Positions 26,662 through 35,602 of a stretch of 64,000 bases of DNA are shown here, one piece after another. The stretch lies in NCBI RefSeq assembly GCF_002813375.1, contig NZ_PHUJ01000003.1:3286001-3350000 (forward strand), in the 5' to 3' direction. This DNA comes from Pseudonocardia alni. Lineage in GTDB: Bacteria; Actinomycetota; Actinomycetes; Mycobacteriales; Pseudonocardiaceae. Position 1 is the stretch's first letter; each line of letters opens with the position of its first letter. Both the position numbers and the translations under genes were made by a program. The notes below the pieces were generated by a model, which made no database searches, was not told the origin of the DNA, and was given only the letters and a program-made list of their open reading frames with translations.

Positions 26662-27822
26662 ATGCAGCTGCTCCGGCGCGGGGACTGCGGTCCGGCCGTA
26701 CGCGAGATCCGGACGACGCTGGGACAGCTCGGTCTGCTCCCGGCGGTTCCGCCGGGCTCGCGCGCCCAGGACATGTTCGACGACGGCGTGGACCGCGCCG
26801 TCCGCATGTTCCAGCAGGGCCGTGGCCTGATCACCGACGGCATCGTCGGACCGGACACCGCCCGCGCGCTGCGGGAGGCGGGCTGGAGCCTGGGCGACCG
26901 GATGCTGTCGTTCACGCTCTCCACCCCCACCACCGGCGACGACGTCGCCCACCTGCAGGAACGCCTGCTCGAGCTCGGGTACAACCCGGGCCGGCCGAGC
27001 GGGTTGTTCGACCATCAGACCGAGCAGGCCCTGATCCGCTTCCAGCGTGACTACGGCATGACCCCCGACGGTGTCTGCGGCCCGGAGACGCTGCGCGCGC
27101 TGCGCCAGCTCGGCCGCAAGGTCACCGGCGGGCGTCCGCACCTCATGCGCGAGCAGGAGCTGCTGCGCCGGGCCGGCCCGCGGATGCGCGGCAAGCGCAT
27201 CGTCATCGACCCGGGGCACGGCGGGCACGACCGCGGTGTCGACGTCGGCGGGGTCACCGAGGCCGACCTGATGTGGGACCTCGCCCGCCGGGTCGTCGGC
27301 CGCATGTCGGCCACCGGTATGGAGGCACTGCTCTCCCGCCCGGAGAACGGCAACCCGCCGGACACCGAGCGCGCGCAGTTCGCCAACGACGTCGGTGCCG
27401 ACATGGTCGTGTCGCTGCACACCGACGCGAGCTTCAGCCCGCACGCGCAGGGTCTGGCGACCTACTACTTCGGCAACGGGTCGGGCACCACGTCGAACGT
27501 CGGCGAGGCGCTCGCCGGGCTGATCCAGCGCGAGCTGCTCACCCGGACCTCGATGCTCGACTGCCGCAGCCAGACGTGCACCTGGGAGCTCGTGCGCCGG
27601 ACCCGGATGCCGGCCGTCCGCGTCGAGGTCGGGTATCTGACCCACCTCGGGGACCGCCGCAAGCTGCTCGACCCGGGCTTCCGCGACGTCGTCGCGGAGG
27701 GCATCCTCGTCGCCGTCAAACGGCTGTACCTGCTCGGGCAGGACGACCAGCCCACCGGCACGTTCACCTTCAACGACGTGCTGGCCCGCGAGTACGCGAG
27801 GGACGAGATCCGGGCCGTCTGA
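26662..27822 (+). CDS. cwlM: N-acetylmuramoyl-L-alanine amidase-like protein CwlM
   Basis: 386 aa, no signal peptide. Two PG-binding_1 repeats (MQLLRRGDCGPAVREI to about 70; VAHLQERLLELGYNPGRPSG to about 145) precede an Amidase_3 domain with DPGHGG, GGVTEADLMWDLA, SLHTD and VEVGYL. In M. tuberculosis CwlM is a cytoplasmic regulator of MurA rather than a lytic enzyme. Here the zinc-ligand and catalytic positions of active amidases (H, E, H, E) all appear present, so loss of activity is not evident. Position equals Rv3915. Confidence 0.92.
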   Translation: MQLLRRGDCGPAVREIRTTLGQLGLLPAVPPGSRAQDMFDDGVDRAVRMFQQGRGLITDGIVGPDTARALREAGWSLGDRMLSFTLSTPTTGDDVAHLQERLLELGYNPGRPSGLFDHQTEQALIRFQRDYGMTPDGVCGPETLRALRQLGRKVTGGRPHLMREQELLRRAGPRMRGKRIVIDPGHGGHDRGVDVGGVTEADLMWDLARRVVGRMSATGMEALLSRPENGNPPDTERAQFANDVGADMVVSLHTDASFSPHAQGLATYYFGNGSGTTSNVGEALAGLIQRELLTRTSMLDCRSQTCTWELVRRTRMPAVRVEVGYLTHLGDRRKLLDPGFRDVVAEGILVAVKRLYLLGQDDQPTGTFTFNDVLAREYARDEIRAV

Positions 27823-27908
27823 GGCCCGTCACGGCCCGCAGTGCCCCGCCCGGCCCCCTCACCCGGGGTCGGGCCACCGAGGCCGCCCACGGCCCGCTCA
27901 GAGCGCCC

Positions 27909-28598
27909 TCAGATCGTTTCTGCGGGCGGCACGAACGAGAGCTGGCAGGACCCCGCGCGGGCCGGTGTCGCCGTCGGGCGCGGCGCCGCGGTCTGCATCG
28001 GGATGGTCACCGTGTTGAACAGCTGTTCGAGCGCGGCCTCGACGTCGGACTTCCACTCCAGACCCGAGCGCAGCTCCATCCGCAGCCGCGGCCAGCGGTG
28101 GTGCGGGCGGACGGTCTTGAATCCGACCGAGCGGAGGAAGTCCGCCGGGACGACGCAGTCGGACTCGGTGCCGGGACGCGCGTCGCCGAACGCCTCCACT
28201 GCCTTCACCCCGCGTCGGGTCAGGTCCTTCACGACGGCCTGGGCGAGCGCCCGGCCCAGTCCCTCGCCGGCGAACTCCGGGGCCACCTGCATCGTGGTCA
28301 GCAGGACGGCGTCGGCGCTGACCGGTCCGGTCGGCATCTCGGTGGCACGGGGGACCGACGCCGGCGGCGCGAACAGCACGTACCCCGCGGGGGCACCGCC
28401 GACGTAGACGACCCGGCCGCAGGAGCCCCACTCGAGGAGCACCTCCGACAGCCAGGCCTCTTTCTCCAGGTCGGTCGTGCCGTACCCCTCGGTCTGGTCG
28501 GCGAGCTGGGGCGAGAGCTCCCAGTAGACGCAGTTGCGACACCGCTTCGGCAGATCGCCGAGGTTGTCGAGGTTGAGCGCGGCAACGTGCCAGGACAC
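27909..28598 (-). CDS. GNAT family acetyltransferase
   Basis: 229 aa from GTG (MSWHVAALNLDNLGDLPKR). Two cysteines CRNCVYWE near the N-terminus are typical of the Rv3916c-like family. The GNAT core shows LLTTMQVAPEFAGEGLGRAL (acetyl-CoA pyrophosphate loop) and ADFLRSVGFKTVRPH. A GGAGG ribosome site lies upstream. Position between cwlM and the segregation genes is conserved. Substrate unknown. Convergent with cwlM. Confidence 0.85.
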   Translation of the reverse strand: MSWHVAALNLDNLGDLPKRCRNCVYWELSPQLADQTEGYGTTDLEKEAWLSEVLLEWGSCGRVVYVGGAPAGYVLFAPPASVPRATEMPTGPVSADAVLLTTMQVAPEFAGEGLGRALAQAVVKDLTRRGVKAVEAFGDARPGTESDCVVPADFLRSVGFKTVRPHHRWPRLRMELRSGLEWKSDVEAALEQLFNTVTIPMQTAAPRPTATPARAGSCQLSFVPPAETI

Positions 28599-28870
28599 GG
28601 AATCCGACCTCCGGATGTCGTCGTCGCGCGATGCACGCGCTGCTGCACGGCCCGGCCCGTCCGGGGCGTGGTCCCGACCCCGGCGCCGGAGCAACCGTCC
28701 CCCTGGCTGCCCCCGGGTCCGGTGACCCCGCGCAGCCCGAGACTAGGTGGATTCTCGCGATCCCGTCACCCCGAGAGGGCCCACCGGTACGAACGTCACG
28801 ACGAAGGGCGGGCCGATCACCCGTCGCGGTTACACTCGGCGAGCCTTTTCCCCTCGCAGAGGAGCACGCG

Positions 28871-30241
28871 ATGACCCTGCCCGACCGCCCGCAGCAGCCC
28901 GACGTCCGCCGTTCCGCGGCCGCGGCGGCCGCGCAGGCAGCGGCGGCAGGGGAGGGGGCCGTGGTCCCGCTCGCCCCCACCGAGCGCTTCGCGACCCGTA
29001 CCGCCGGGATGACGGCGTCGGAGATCCGGGCCCTGTTCGCCGTCGCGAGCCGTCCCGAGGTCGTCTCGCTGGCCGGTGGCATGCCGAACCTGGCGGCGCT
29101 GCCGCTGCAGTCCCTCGCCCGTGAGGTGGCCGAGCTCGTCGACGTGGACGGCATGTCCGCGCTGCAGTACGGCTCCGCCCAGGGCGTCCCGCAGCTGCGC
29201 GAGCAGATCTGCGAGGTCATGCGGGAGGAGGGCATCGAGGCCGACTCGAACGACGTCGTCGTCACCGTCGGCTCGCAGATGGCCCTCGACCTGCTGACCC
29301 GGATCTTCGTCGACCCCGGCGACGTCGTCCTGGCCGAGGGACCGTCCTACGTCGGCGCGCTGGGCAGCTTCGCCGCCTACCAGGCGCGGGTCGTGCACGT
29401 CGCGATGGACGAGCACGGACTGGTCCCGGAGCTGCTGCACGAGGCGCTGGAGTCGCTGGCGCGGCGGGGGATCGTCCCGAAGTTCCTGTACACGATCCCG
29501 AACTTCCACAACCCGGCCGGCGTGACGCTGGCGCACGAGCGGCGCCCGCGGATCCTGGAGCTGTGCCGCCGCTACGGCGTGATGGTCGTCGAGGACAACC
29601 CCTACGGGATGCTCGGGTTCGACGGCGAGGTGCACCCGGCGCTGCGCTCGTACGACCCGGACGTGCTGTACCTGGGGTCGTTCTCGAAGACGTTCGCGTC
29701 CGGGCTGCGGGTGGGCTGGGCGCTGGTACCGCCGCTGGTGCGGGACCGGCTGGTGCTGGCCGCGGAGTCGGCGACGCTGTGCCCGCCGTCGTTCACGCAG
29801 ATGCTGGTGTCGCGCTACCTGTCGCACCACGACTGGCGCAGCCAGATCAAGACGTTCAGCGAGAACTACCGCGAGCGCCGCGACGCGATGCTCGCCGCGC
29901 TGGAGACGTACCTGCCCGAGGGCTGCACCTGGAACGTCCCCGACGGCGGGTTCTTCGTGTGGCTGACCGTGCCGGAGGGCGTCGACACGAAGGCGATGCT
30001 GCCCCGCGCGGTGACCGCGCGGGTCGCGTACGCGTCCGGCACCGGCTTCTACGCCGACGGTTTCGGCAGCCGCCAGCTGAGGCTGTCGTTCTGCTTCCCG
30101 ACGCCCGAGCGCATCACCGAGGGCGTGCGGCGGCTGGCGGCGGTGCTGGAGGCCGAGATGGAGGTCGTGCGGACGTTCGGGACACCGGTCCGCCCCGAGC
30201 TGACCCGGGGCACCCAGAGCCCGTCGCCGGACACGACCTGA
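28871..30241 (+). CDS. PLP-dependent aminotransferase (class I/II)
   Basis: 456 aa from ATG with AGGAG upstream. An Ala-rich N-terminus of about 40 residues precedes the fold-type I domain: LAGGMPNLAALP, TVGSQMALDLLTRIF, YTIPNFHNPAGVTL, and GSFSKTFASGLRVGW carrying the PLP lysine. It resembles the 2-aminoadipate/aromatic transaminase group (LysN/MocR-type catalytic domain) but has no DNA-binding domain. The longer upstream frame reads into the divergent GNAT promoter and is rejected. A parS site and terminator follow. Confidence 0.9.
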   Translation: MTLPDRPQQPDVRRSAAAAAAQAAAAGEGAVVPLAPTERFATRTAGMTASEIRALFAVASRPEVVSLAGGMPNLAALPLQSLAREVAELVDVDGMSALQYGSAQGVPQLREQICEVMREEGIEADSNDVVVTVGSQMALDLLTRIFVDPGDVVLAEGPSYVGALGSFAAYQARVVHVAMDEHGLVPELLHEALESLARRGIVPKFLYTIPNFHNPAGVTLAHERRPRILELCRRYGVMVVEDNPYGMLGFDGEVHPALRSYDPDVLYLGSFSKTFASGLRVGWALVPPLVRDRLVLAAESATLCPPSFTQMLVSRYLSHHDWRSQIKTFSENYRERRDAMLAALETYLPEGCTWNVPDGGFFVWLTVPEGVDTKAMLPRAVTARVAYASGTGFYADGFGSRQLRLSFCFPTPERITEGVRRLAAVLEAEMEVVRTFGTPVRPELTRGTQSPSPDTT

Positions 30242-30260
30242 CGCCGTCCGACGACGGCGA

Positions 30261-30276
30261 TGTTTCACGTGGAACG
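30261..30276. other. parS site 1
   Basis: TGTTTCACGTGGAACG, two mismatches from the actinobacterial consensus TGTTTCACGTGAAACA. Its right third is also the 5' arm of the terminator that follows the aminotransferase. Confidence 0.85.
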
Positions 30277-30307
30277 CCCCGGACCGGCTCCCGGTCCGGG
30301 GCGTTCC
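30271..30307 (+). terminator. Terminator after the aminotransferase
   Basis: A perfect 17-bp stem (30271-30287 with 30291-30307) and loop CTC, beginning 29 nt after the stop codon and sharing bases with parS site 1. Confidence 0.8.
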
Positions 30308-30330
30308 CGTTCATGGCGCAGAATGCCCGC

Positions 30331-31281
30331 GTGAGCGATCGAACGGTGGCCGTGCTGGCCGGAGGCCTGTCCCACGAGCGTGAGGTGTCCCTGCGATCCG
30401 GTCGTCGACTGGCGGGTGCGCTGCGCGCGAACGGTGTCGACGTCCGCGAGTGGGACGTCGACGCGCGCCTGCTGGAGCGGTTGTCGACCGACCGGCCGGA
30501 CGCGGTCGCCGTCGCGCTGCACGGGGGCGAGGGGGAGAACGGCGCCGTGCAGCAGGTGCTGGAGCTGCTGGGCATCCCCTTCGTGGGGACGCCGTCCGGG
30601 GCGTGCCGGGTGGCGTGGGACAAGCCGAGCGTGAAGACCGAACTCGTCCGCGCGGGCCTCTCGACGCCGGACTGGGTCGCGCTGCCGCACTCGACCTTCC
30701 GTGAGCTGGGCGCGCAGGGCGTGCTCGGTGCGATCGTCGAGCGCCTCGGGCTGCCGCTGGTGCTGAAGCCGGACCAGGGCGGCTCGGCGCTCGGTGTGCA
30801 GGTGGTCCGGAACGCGGCGGACCTGCCGGCCGCGATGGTCAGCTGCTTCGCCTACGCCGAGACGGTGCTCGTCGAGCGGTTCGTCGCCGGGACCGAGGTC
30901 GCAGTGTCGGTCGTCCACGACGGGGAGGAGCCCCGCGCGCTGCCGCCGGTGGAGGTGGAGGTGCCGTCCGGGTTCTACGACTACACGTCCCGCTACACAC
31001 CCGGTGCGGCCACGTTCCACTGCCCGGCGCGGCTGCCGTCGGACGTGCTGGACGCGCTGGCCGACACCGCCCTGGCCGCACACCGGCTGCTGGGGATGCG
31101 CGACGTGTCGCGCACCGACGCGATCGTCGACGCCGACGGTCACGTGCACGTCCTGGAGATGAACGTGTCGCCGGGCCTGACCGACACCTCGCTGCTCCCG
31201 ACCGCGGTGGCCGCGGACGGTTCCGACCTCGCGACGGTCTACCTGGCGCTCGTCGAGCGCGCGGCGGCCCGGCAGGACTGA
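30331..31281 (+). CDS. D-alanine-D-alanine ligase-like ATP-grasp enzyme
   Basis: 316 aa from GTG (MSDRTVAVLAGGLSHEREVSL). ATP-grasp features: LAGGLSHEREVS, HGGEGENGAVQQVLE, LKPDQGGSALGV, and near the end VLEMNVSPGLTDTSLLP, where Ddl has EvNtxPGmT. It likely ligates D-amino acids for peptidoglycan or a related dipeptide; a second, main ddl probably exists elsewhere. CAGAAT lies 6 nt before the GTG. An in-frame ATG at 30313 is an alternative start. Confidence 0.88.
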   Translation: MSDRTVAVLAGGLSHEREVSLRSGRRLAGALRANGVDVREWDVDARLLERLSTDRPDAVAVALHGGEGENGAVQQVLELLGIPFVGTPSGACRVAWDKPSVKTELVRAGLSTPDWVALPHSTFRELGAQGVLGAIVERLGLPLVLKPDQGGSALGVQVVRNAADLPAAMVSCFAYAETVLVERFVAGTEVAVSVVHDGEEPRALPPVEVEVPSGFYDYTSRYTPGAATFHCPARLPSDVLDALADTALAAHRLLGMRDVSRTDAIVDADGHVHVLEMNVSPGLTDTSLLPTAVAADGSDLATVYLALVERAAARQD

Positions 31282-31285
31282 GCGG

Positions 31286-31301
31286 TGTTCCACGTGAAAC
31301 C
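31286..31301. other. parS site 2
   Basis: TGTTCCACGTGAAACC; core GTTCCACGTGAAAC. It begins 5 nt after the stop codon of the ligase-like gene. Confidence 0.85.
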
Positions 31302-31311
31302 ACAGCGGTGT

Positions 31312-31327
31312 GGTTCCACGTGGAACA
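31312..31327. other. parS site 3
   Basis: GGTTCCACGTGGAACA, spaced 26 bp (centre to centre) from site 2, so the two lie on nearly the same face of the helix. Confidence 0.8.
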
Positions 31328-31388
31328 TCAGCCGAGCACACCGCCCCAGGGCTCGGGAGCCCGCCACACCTCCAGGAGCGGGCTCACC

Positions 31389-32298
31389 CCGTCCCCGAGA
31401 CCTGCTTGCTGCGGACCATCGCGACGCAGGCGACGAGCTACACGAGCCGGGCCGCCTCGCAGAGAGCGAGCAGCTCGGCATCGACGAGGCGGTCGGCCGC
31501 CCGCTCGGAGGCGGCGACGACCTCCGGACCGGCGAGGTCAGGTCCCACTCGACCGGTCCGACGCAGACGTGTTCGAGGTCGGCGTCGTACGGTCCGTCCG
31601 GGGTCCGCAGGACGTTGCAGGCCGGCGAACCCCCGTGCACCGGCTGCGGGGGTGTACCGGGCAACCGGTCGGCGCAGCCCCGCCTCGTCGCCGGGCACCG
31701 GGCACCGGGCACCGGGCACCGGGCACCGGGCACCGGGCACCGGGCACCGGGAGGATCGTCGCCCACTCCCGCAGCCCGCGGTCGCGGTCGGTGGGGGAGA
31801 CGTGGGAGGTGTCGTGCCGCAGCGCGTCGGGCATCGGCGTGACCGAGTCGTCGGGTGGGCACATCCGTCCGGCTCGACCGGACACGGTCGTAGCGCGGTG
31901 TGCAGCCGGGGCACCGTCGCGCCGCTCGCACCGGCGTCGGGCGGGCCGTCCGGGGACGACGGACGGTCCGGCGCTCCCGGAAGGTGAGGGACAGGCCCCC
32001 GGCGGCGACGGGTCGCGGGATGTGCGGGCCGGACCACGGGGTGCCCGACGTCCGACACCCATCGGGAGACCGCGAGCTCGCGCCGCTACTGCTCCGCCTG
32101 TCCCGCCGGATCGAGGCCGGGCGGGAGGCCGGTGCGGACACGCACCACGACCGGCTCCGGCTCCAGCGCGACGACGATCGAGAACAGGTCGTGCAGGACG
32201 CGGGGTGTACCGGGGCGGTAGCCGTGGTCCAGCGTGACGGACACCGCGGTGTCGACGGCGCGGTCGGTGCGAGCGGCAAGCTCGGCGGCGGTGAGCAC
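31389..32298 (-). pseudogene. Decayed aminoglycoside-phosphotransferase family gene
   Basis: Pieces of one APH-type protein appear in order on the minus strand but in different frames: LDHGYRPGTPRVLHDLF (from about 32298), an in-frame TAG at 32086-32088, then RRELAVSRWVSDVGHPVVRP, a frameshift into HIPRPVAAGGLSLTF, DALRHDTSHVSPTDRDRGL, the 7-bp repeat array, VHGGSPACNVLRTPDGPY with DADLEHVCVGPVEWDL (31541-31643), and ELLALCEAARLV, TAG, LVACVAMVRSKQVSGTG. The catalytic HGD of APH is HGG here. At least two frameshifts and two stops show the gene is dead. Confidence 0.75.
31691..31752. repeat. 7-bp tandem repeat array
   Basis: Eight full copies of CCGGGCA followed by CCGGGA, lying inside the decayed phosphotransferase gene. 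The unit is not a multiple of three, so each added or lost copy changes the reading frame. Confidence 0.95.
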
Positions 32299-32321
32299 CG
32301 GGCCATCCTGGGGCGTCGGGG

Positions 32322-32337
32322 TGTTCCACGTGAAACA
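32322..32337. other. parS site 4
   Basis: TGTTCCACGTGAAACA, one base from the perfect palindrome, just upstream of the old phosphotransferase start. Confidence 0.88.
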
Positions 32338-32434
32338 CACGCACGCGACGCCGGTCGGATCGCTCGGGCGGGTGGGGTCGGAGCCGCTCGGTGTGCGCCC
32401 GAGTCTGTCGCAGTGGGTCGCCCCGCTCTGCGCC

Positions 32435-32494
32435 GTCCGGTCCCGCACTGTCCGGTTCCGCACTGTCCGGTCCCGCACTGTCCGGTCCCGCACG
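32435..32494. repeat. 15-bp tandem repeat, four copies
   Basis: Four units of GTCCGGTCCCGCACT, the second with one change (T for C) and the last ending in G. A 14-bp repeat (CCTGGGCGAGCTCT, 2.5 copies from 32611) follows nearby. Confidence 0.9.
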
Positions 32495-33138
32495 GCCCGG
32501 GCCGCGTCCGGTTTCGCGCCCCGGAGTCGTGCCGGCGGGCCGAGCACTCCCGCGCCGAGCACTCGCAGGCCGCCGGGCACTCGTGGGCCGGGCGATCCCG
32601 GGCGAGCGCTCCTGGGCGAGCTCTCCTGGGCGAGCTCTCCTGGGCCGGGCGCCGGCGGTCCGGGCATCGGTGGACCTGCCGCCGGTGGGCCGGACGCGGT
32701 GGCCGGCTTCAACGCCGCGGCACGCGCGGTCATCCCGGATGCCGGCCGCCGCACACCGGGTCGGCGCATCCGGGCCGGGCGTCCCCGACACGGTCACCGG
32801 ACGGCGACACCGGCCGGACTCCACCGGGAATGCCGAGGTGCGGCGATCCCACCGGGTGCTTCCGGCTGCCACCTCGGACGAGCCCCACAGCGCCGCGGAG
32901 GCGCACGGGTCGGCGTCGCGCGCACCCGGTACACGGCGACGAGGCCCGCACCGCCCAGGCCGCCCTCGGCGGGAGGAGACCTCGACCCGGTCGCCGTGTC
33001 CGTGCGGCGCGTACGGGATCGCGACGCGGCTGATCCCGCAGCGTGGGCGGACCACCCCGGGGCTGCCGCATCCGCAGGCCACCCGCTCGCGAGACCGAGC
33101 CCGACGCGTTGTCCGACGCCCGCCACGACCTCCGTCGC

Positions 33139-33154
33139 TGTTCCACGTGAAACA
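33139..33154. other. parS site 5
   Basis: TGTTCCACGTGAAACA, identical to site 4. Confidence 0.88.
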
Positions 33155-33543
33155 TCGACGCCGTCCGCCGCGGACCCGATCACCTGCAGTACCGAGACCG
33201 CCGGAGAGAGCCGCGGGCCCCAGCTCCGCACGAGCCACGCGACCCCGGGCCGGACGCCCCGTCCCACTCGTCGGCCGAGCCCGGCCGATGGGCACCCCGT
33301 ACGACCGTCGCCCGGGACCCACCACGAGCCGATCCACGCGCGACCACCATCGATGACGGGCCAGTTCAGACATACGTACGACTGATCAGGCGTGTTCCGG
33401 CCAGTCCGCACCCCGGCACCCATCGACAGACCGAGAAAGGCGACCAATCGGGCAGGTCCAATGGCTCAGCGGTCCCACACGGCTCCTGAGACCCGCCCCG
33501 GCCTCCCCACCAAACCGCCACGCATCTGAAGGCTCAGAGGCCG

Positions 33544-33644
33544 TCTGAGGGCGCCCTCAGAAGCCGTCCAGCGCGCCACATCACGCCGCCACCCCCACGC
33601 CCGGACAGACCGACGGCCGCCGTCCACGGGGACGACGGCCGTCG
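33544..33644. terminator. Palindrome and hairpin after parB
   Basis: Nearest parB, CGACGGCCG (33611-33619) pairs with CGGCCGTCG (33636-33644), with extra pairing inside. Beyond it lies a perfect 18-bp palindrome, TCTGAGGGCGCCCTCAGA (33544-33561). Both follow the parB stop (33666) on the minus strand. Confidence 0.65.
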
Positions 33645-33665
33645 GGGAAGGGGAGTGGTGTCCGG

Positions 33666-34637
33666 TCAGTCGCGCTCGCTGATCCCCATCAGCCCGGTGA
33701 TCCGGTCGAGGTCCTCCACCGATCCGAACTCGACCACGATGCGGCCCTTGCGCTGACCCATCTCGACCTTCACGCGGGTGTCGAACATGTCGGCCAGCCG
33801 GTCGGCGCGCTCGACGAACTCCGGGCGCTGATCGCCGCGACGGCGGACCCGGCGTTCCTGCGGAGGTCCCGAGTGCCGCGCCAGCACGACGGCCTCCTCG
33901 GTCGCGCGGACCGACATGCCCTCCGCGACGATGCGGGTGGCGAGATCCTCCTGTTGCCCGGCGTCCTCGAGACCGAGCAGGGCGCGCGCGTGCCCGGCCG
34001 ACAGCACGCCGGCGGCGACCCGGCGCTGCACCGACACCGGCAGCTTCAGCAGCCGGATCATGTTGGTGACGACGGGCCGGCTGCGGCCGAGCCGGTCGGC
34101 GAGCTCGGAGTGGGTGACGCCGAACTCGGCGAGCAGCTGCTCGTAGGCGGCCGCCTCCTCGAGGGGGTTGAGCTGGACGCGGTGGATGTTCTCCAGGAGC
34201 GCGTCGCGGAGCATCACGTCGTCGGCGGTGTGCCGGACGATCGCGGGCAGCGTCTCCAGCCCGGCGCGCTGGGCCGCACGCCACCGGCGCTCGCCCATGA
34301 TCAGCTCGTAGTCGACACCGGCCCGGCGGACCACGATCGGCTGCAGCAGCCCGAACTCACGGATCGAGTGCTCCAGCTCGGCGAGCTGGTCGTCGTCGAA
34401 CTGGGTCCGCGGCTGCTTGGGGTTGGGCACGATCCGCCGCAGCGGGATCTCGCGGTACTCCGCGCCGCCGTCGACGACCGGGGTCTCGGGCTCGTGGTCG
34501 TCGCGCCGGACGGCCGGGGCCGGGCGGTGCAGGGGTGCGCCGGGCCCGCTGTTCCCGGGCCGGTCACCGGACTCCGACGGGCCGGTGGGGATGAGCGCGG
34601 CGAGACCGCGGCCCAGTCCACCCTTGCGCTCGGCCAT
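33666..34637 (-). CDS. parB: Chromosome-partitioning protein ParB
   Basis: 323 aa. N-terminus [12 protein letters not shown], CTPase/ParB core with QPIVVRRAG and [13 protein letters not shown], a helix-turn-helix ([23 protein letters not shown]) and a C-terminal dimerisation domain. It loads at parS and spreads as a CTP-dependent clamp, recruiting SMC and ParA. Eight candidate parS sites are visible in this window. parA lies immediately upstream, separated by one base. Confidence 0.97.
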   Translation of the reverse strand: MAERKGGLGRGLAALIPTGPSESGDRPGNSGPGAPLHRPAPAVRRDDHEPETPVVDGGAEYREIPLRRIVPNPKQPRTQFDDDQLAELEHSIREFGLLQPIVVRRAGVDYELIMGERRWRAAQRAGLETLPAIVRHTADDVMLRDALLENIHRVQLNPLEEAAAYEQLLAEFGVTHSELADRLGRSRPVVTNMIRLLKLPVSVQRRVAAGVLSAGHARALLGLEDAGQQEDLATRIVAEGMSVRATEEAVVLARHSGPPQERRVRRRGDQRPEFVERADRLADMFDTRVKVEMGQRKGRIVVEFGSVEDLDRITGLMGISERD

Positions 34638-34638
34638 C

Positions 34639-35532
34639 TCAGCGACCGTCCGGGCGGTAGGCGCCGCTCGCCCCGTGCTCGGCGATCTCCCGGGCCGCGT
34701 CGATGTAGCTCATCGCGCCGCGGGAGCCGGGGTCGTAGGCGAGCACGGTCTGGCTGTAGCCGGGGGCCTCGGAGACCTTCACGCTGCGCGGGATGACCGT
34801 GCGCAGTGCCGTCGGGCCGAAGTGCTGGCGGACCTCGGAGGTGACCTGGTCGGCGAGCTTGGTGCGGCCGTCGTACATGGTCAGCAGGATGGTCGACACG
34901 TGCAGCGAGGTGTTCAGGTGCGACCGGACGAGGTCGATGTTGGACAGCAGCTGCCCGAGCCCCTCCAGCGCGTAGTACTCGCACTGGATCGGGATGAGCA
35001 CCTCGGACGCCGCGACGAGCGCGTTGACCGTCAGCAGCCCCAGCGACGGCGGGCAGTCGATGAGCACGTAGTCGACGTCGAGCCGGGACAGCGTCTCGTC
35101 GTTCAGCGCCTGGGCCAGCCGGGACTCCCGGGCGACCATGCTGACGAGCTCGATCTCGGCGCCGGCCAGGTCGATCGTGGCGGGCAGGCAGAGCAGGTTC
35201 GGCGACGCGGTGCTGACCGCGACCGCCTCCTCGAGGGGGATCTCGCCGAGCATCACCTCGTACACCGACGGCGTGCCGGTGCGGTGCTCGACGCCGAGTG
35301 CGGTGGACGCGTTGCCCTGCGGGTCGAGGTCGATCACCAGCACCCGGATGCCGTGCAGGGCCAGGCCCGCGGCGAGGTTGACCGTGCTGGTCGTCTTCCC
35401 GACCCCGCCCTTCTGGTTCGCGACGCCCATGACACGGCGCGCGGCCGGGCGGGGCATGCCGTGCCGGTCGGGGTGCAGGACGCGTGCGGCCCGCTCGGCC
35501 TCGTCCGCGATGGGGGTCCATCCGGCACTCAT
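34639..35532 (-). CDS. parA: Chromosome-partitioning ATPase ParA (Soj)
   Basis: 297 aa. Deviant Walker A motif [15 protein letters not shown], Walker [18 protein letters not shown], and [12 protein letters not shown]. The actinobacterial N-terminal extension [17 protein letters not shown] is present. Non-specific DNA-binding ATPase that moves ParB-parS complexes. Ends one base before parB; preceded by a parS site and rsmG. Confidence 0.96.
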   Translation of the reverse strand: MSAGWTPIADEAERAARVLHPDRHGMPRPAARRVMGVANQKGGVGKTTSTVNLAAGLALHGIRVLVIDLDPQGNASTALGVEHRTGTPSVYEVMLGEIPLEEAVAVSTASPNLLCLPATIDLAGAEIELVSMVARESRLAQALNDETLSRLDVDYVLIDCPPSLGLLTVNALVAASEVLIPIQCEYYALEGLGQLLSNIDLVRSHLNTSLHVSTILLTMYDGRTKLADQVTSEVRQHFGPTALRTVIPRSVKVSEAPGYSQTVLAYDPGSRGAMSYIDAAREIAEHGASGAYRPDGR

Positions 35533-35571
35533 GCGCGACCCTCGCTTCCTGGACGGTTCGTGCCCGGTCGG

Positions 35572-35587
35572 TGTTTCACGTGAAACG
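35572..35587. other. parS site 6
   Basis: TGTTTCACGTGAAACG between parA and rsmG, one mismatch at the last base. ParB binding here could repress parAB. Confidence 0.88.
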
Positions 35588-35602
35588 GCGCTCCGGCACC
35601 CA

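Larger units (their letters stand above)
31282..33665. other. Gene-poor segregation region with parS sites, a pseudogene and tandem repeats
   Basis: No intact protein gene is recognised in these 2.4 kb. It holds four parS sites, a broken phosphotransferase gene on the minus strand (31389-32298), a 7-bp repeat array, 15-bp and 14-bp tandem repeats, an 18-bp palindrome and the parB terminator. Long overlapping frames on both strands are Arg/Pro/Gly-rich and have no family features; several start with MFHVE- only because parS reads that way. Confidence 0.75.

Noticed and set aside
31282..33660. Several ORFs beginning MFHVE-
   Set aside because: That peptide is the reading of parS itself; the frames have no domain and overlap on both strands.
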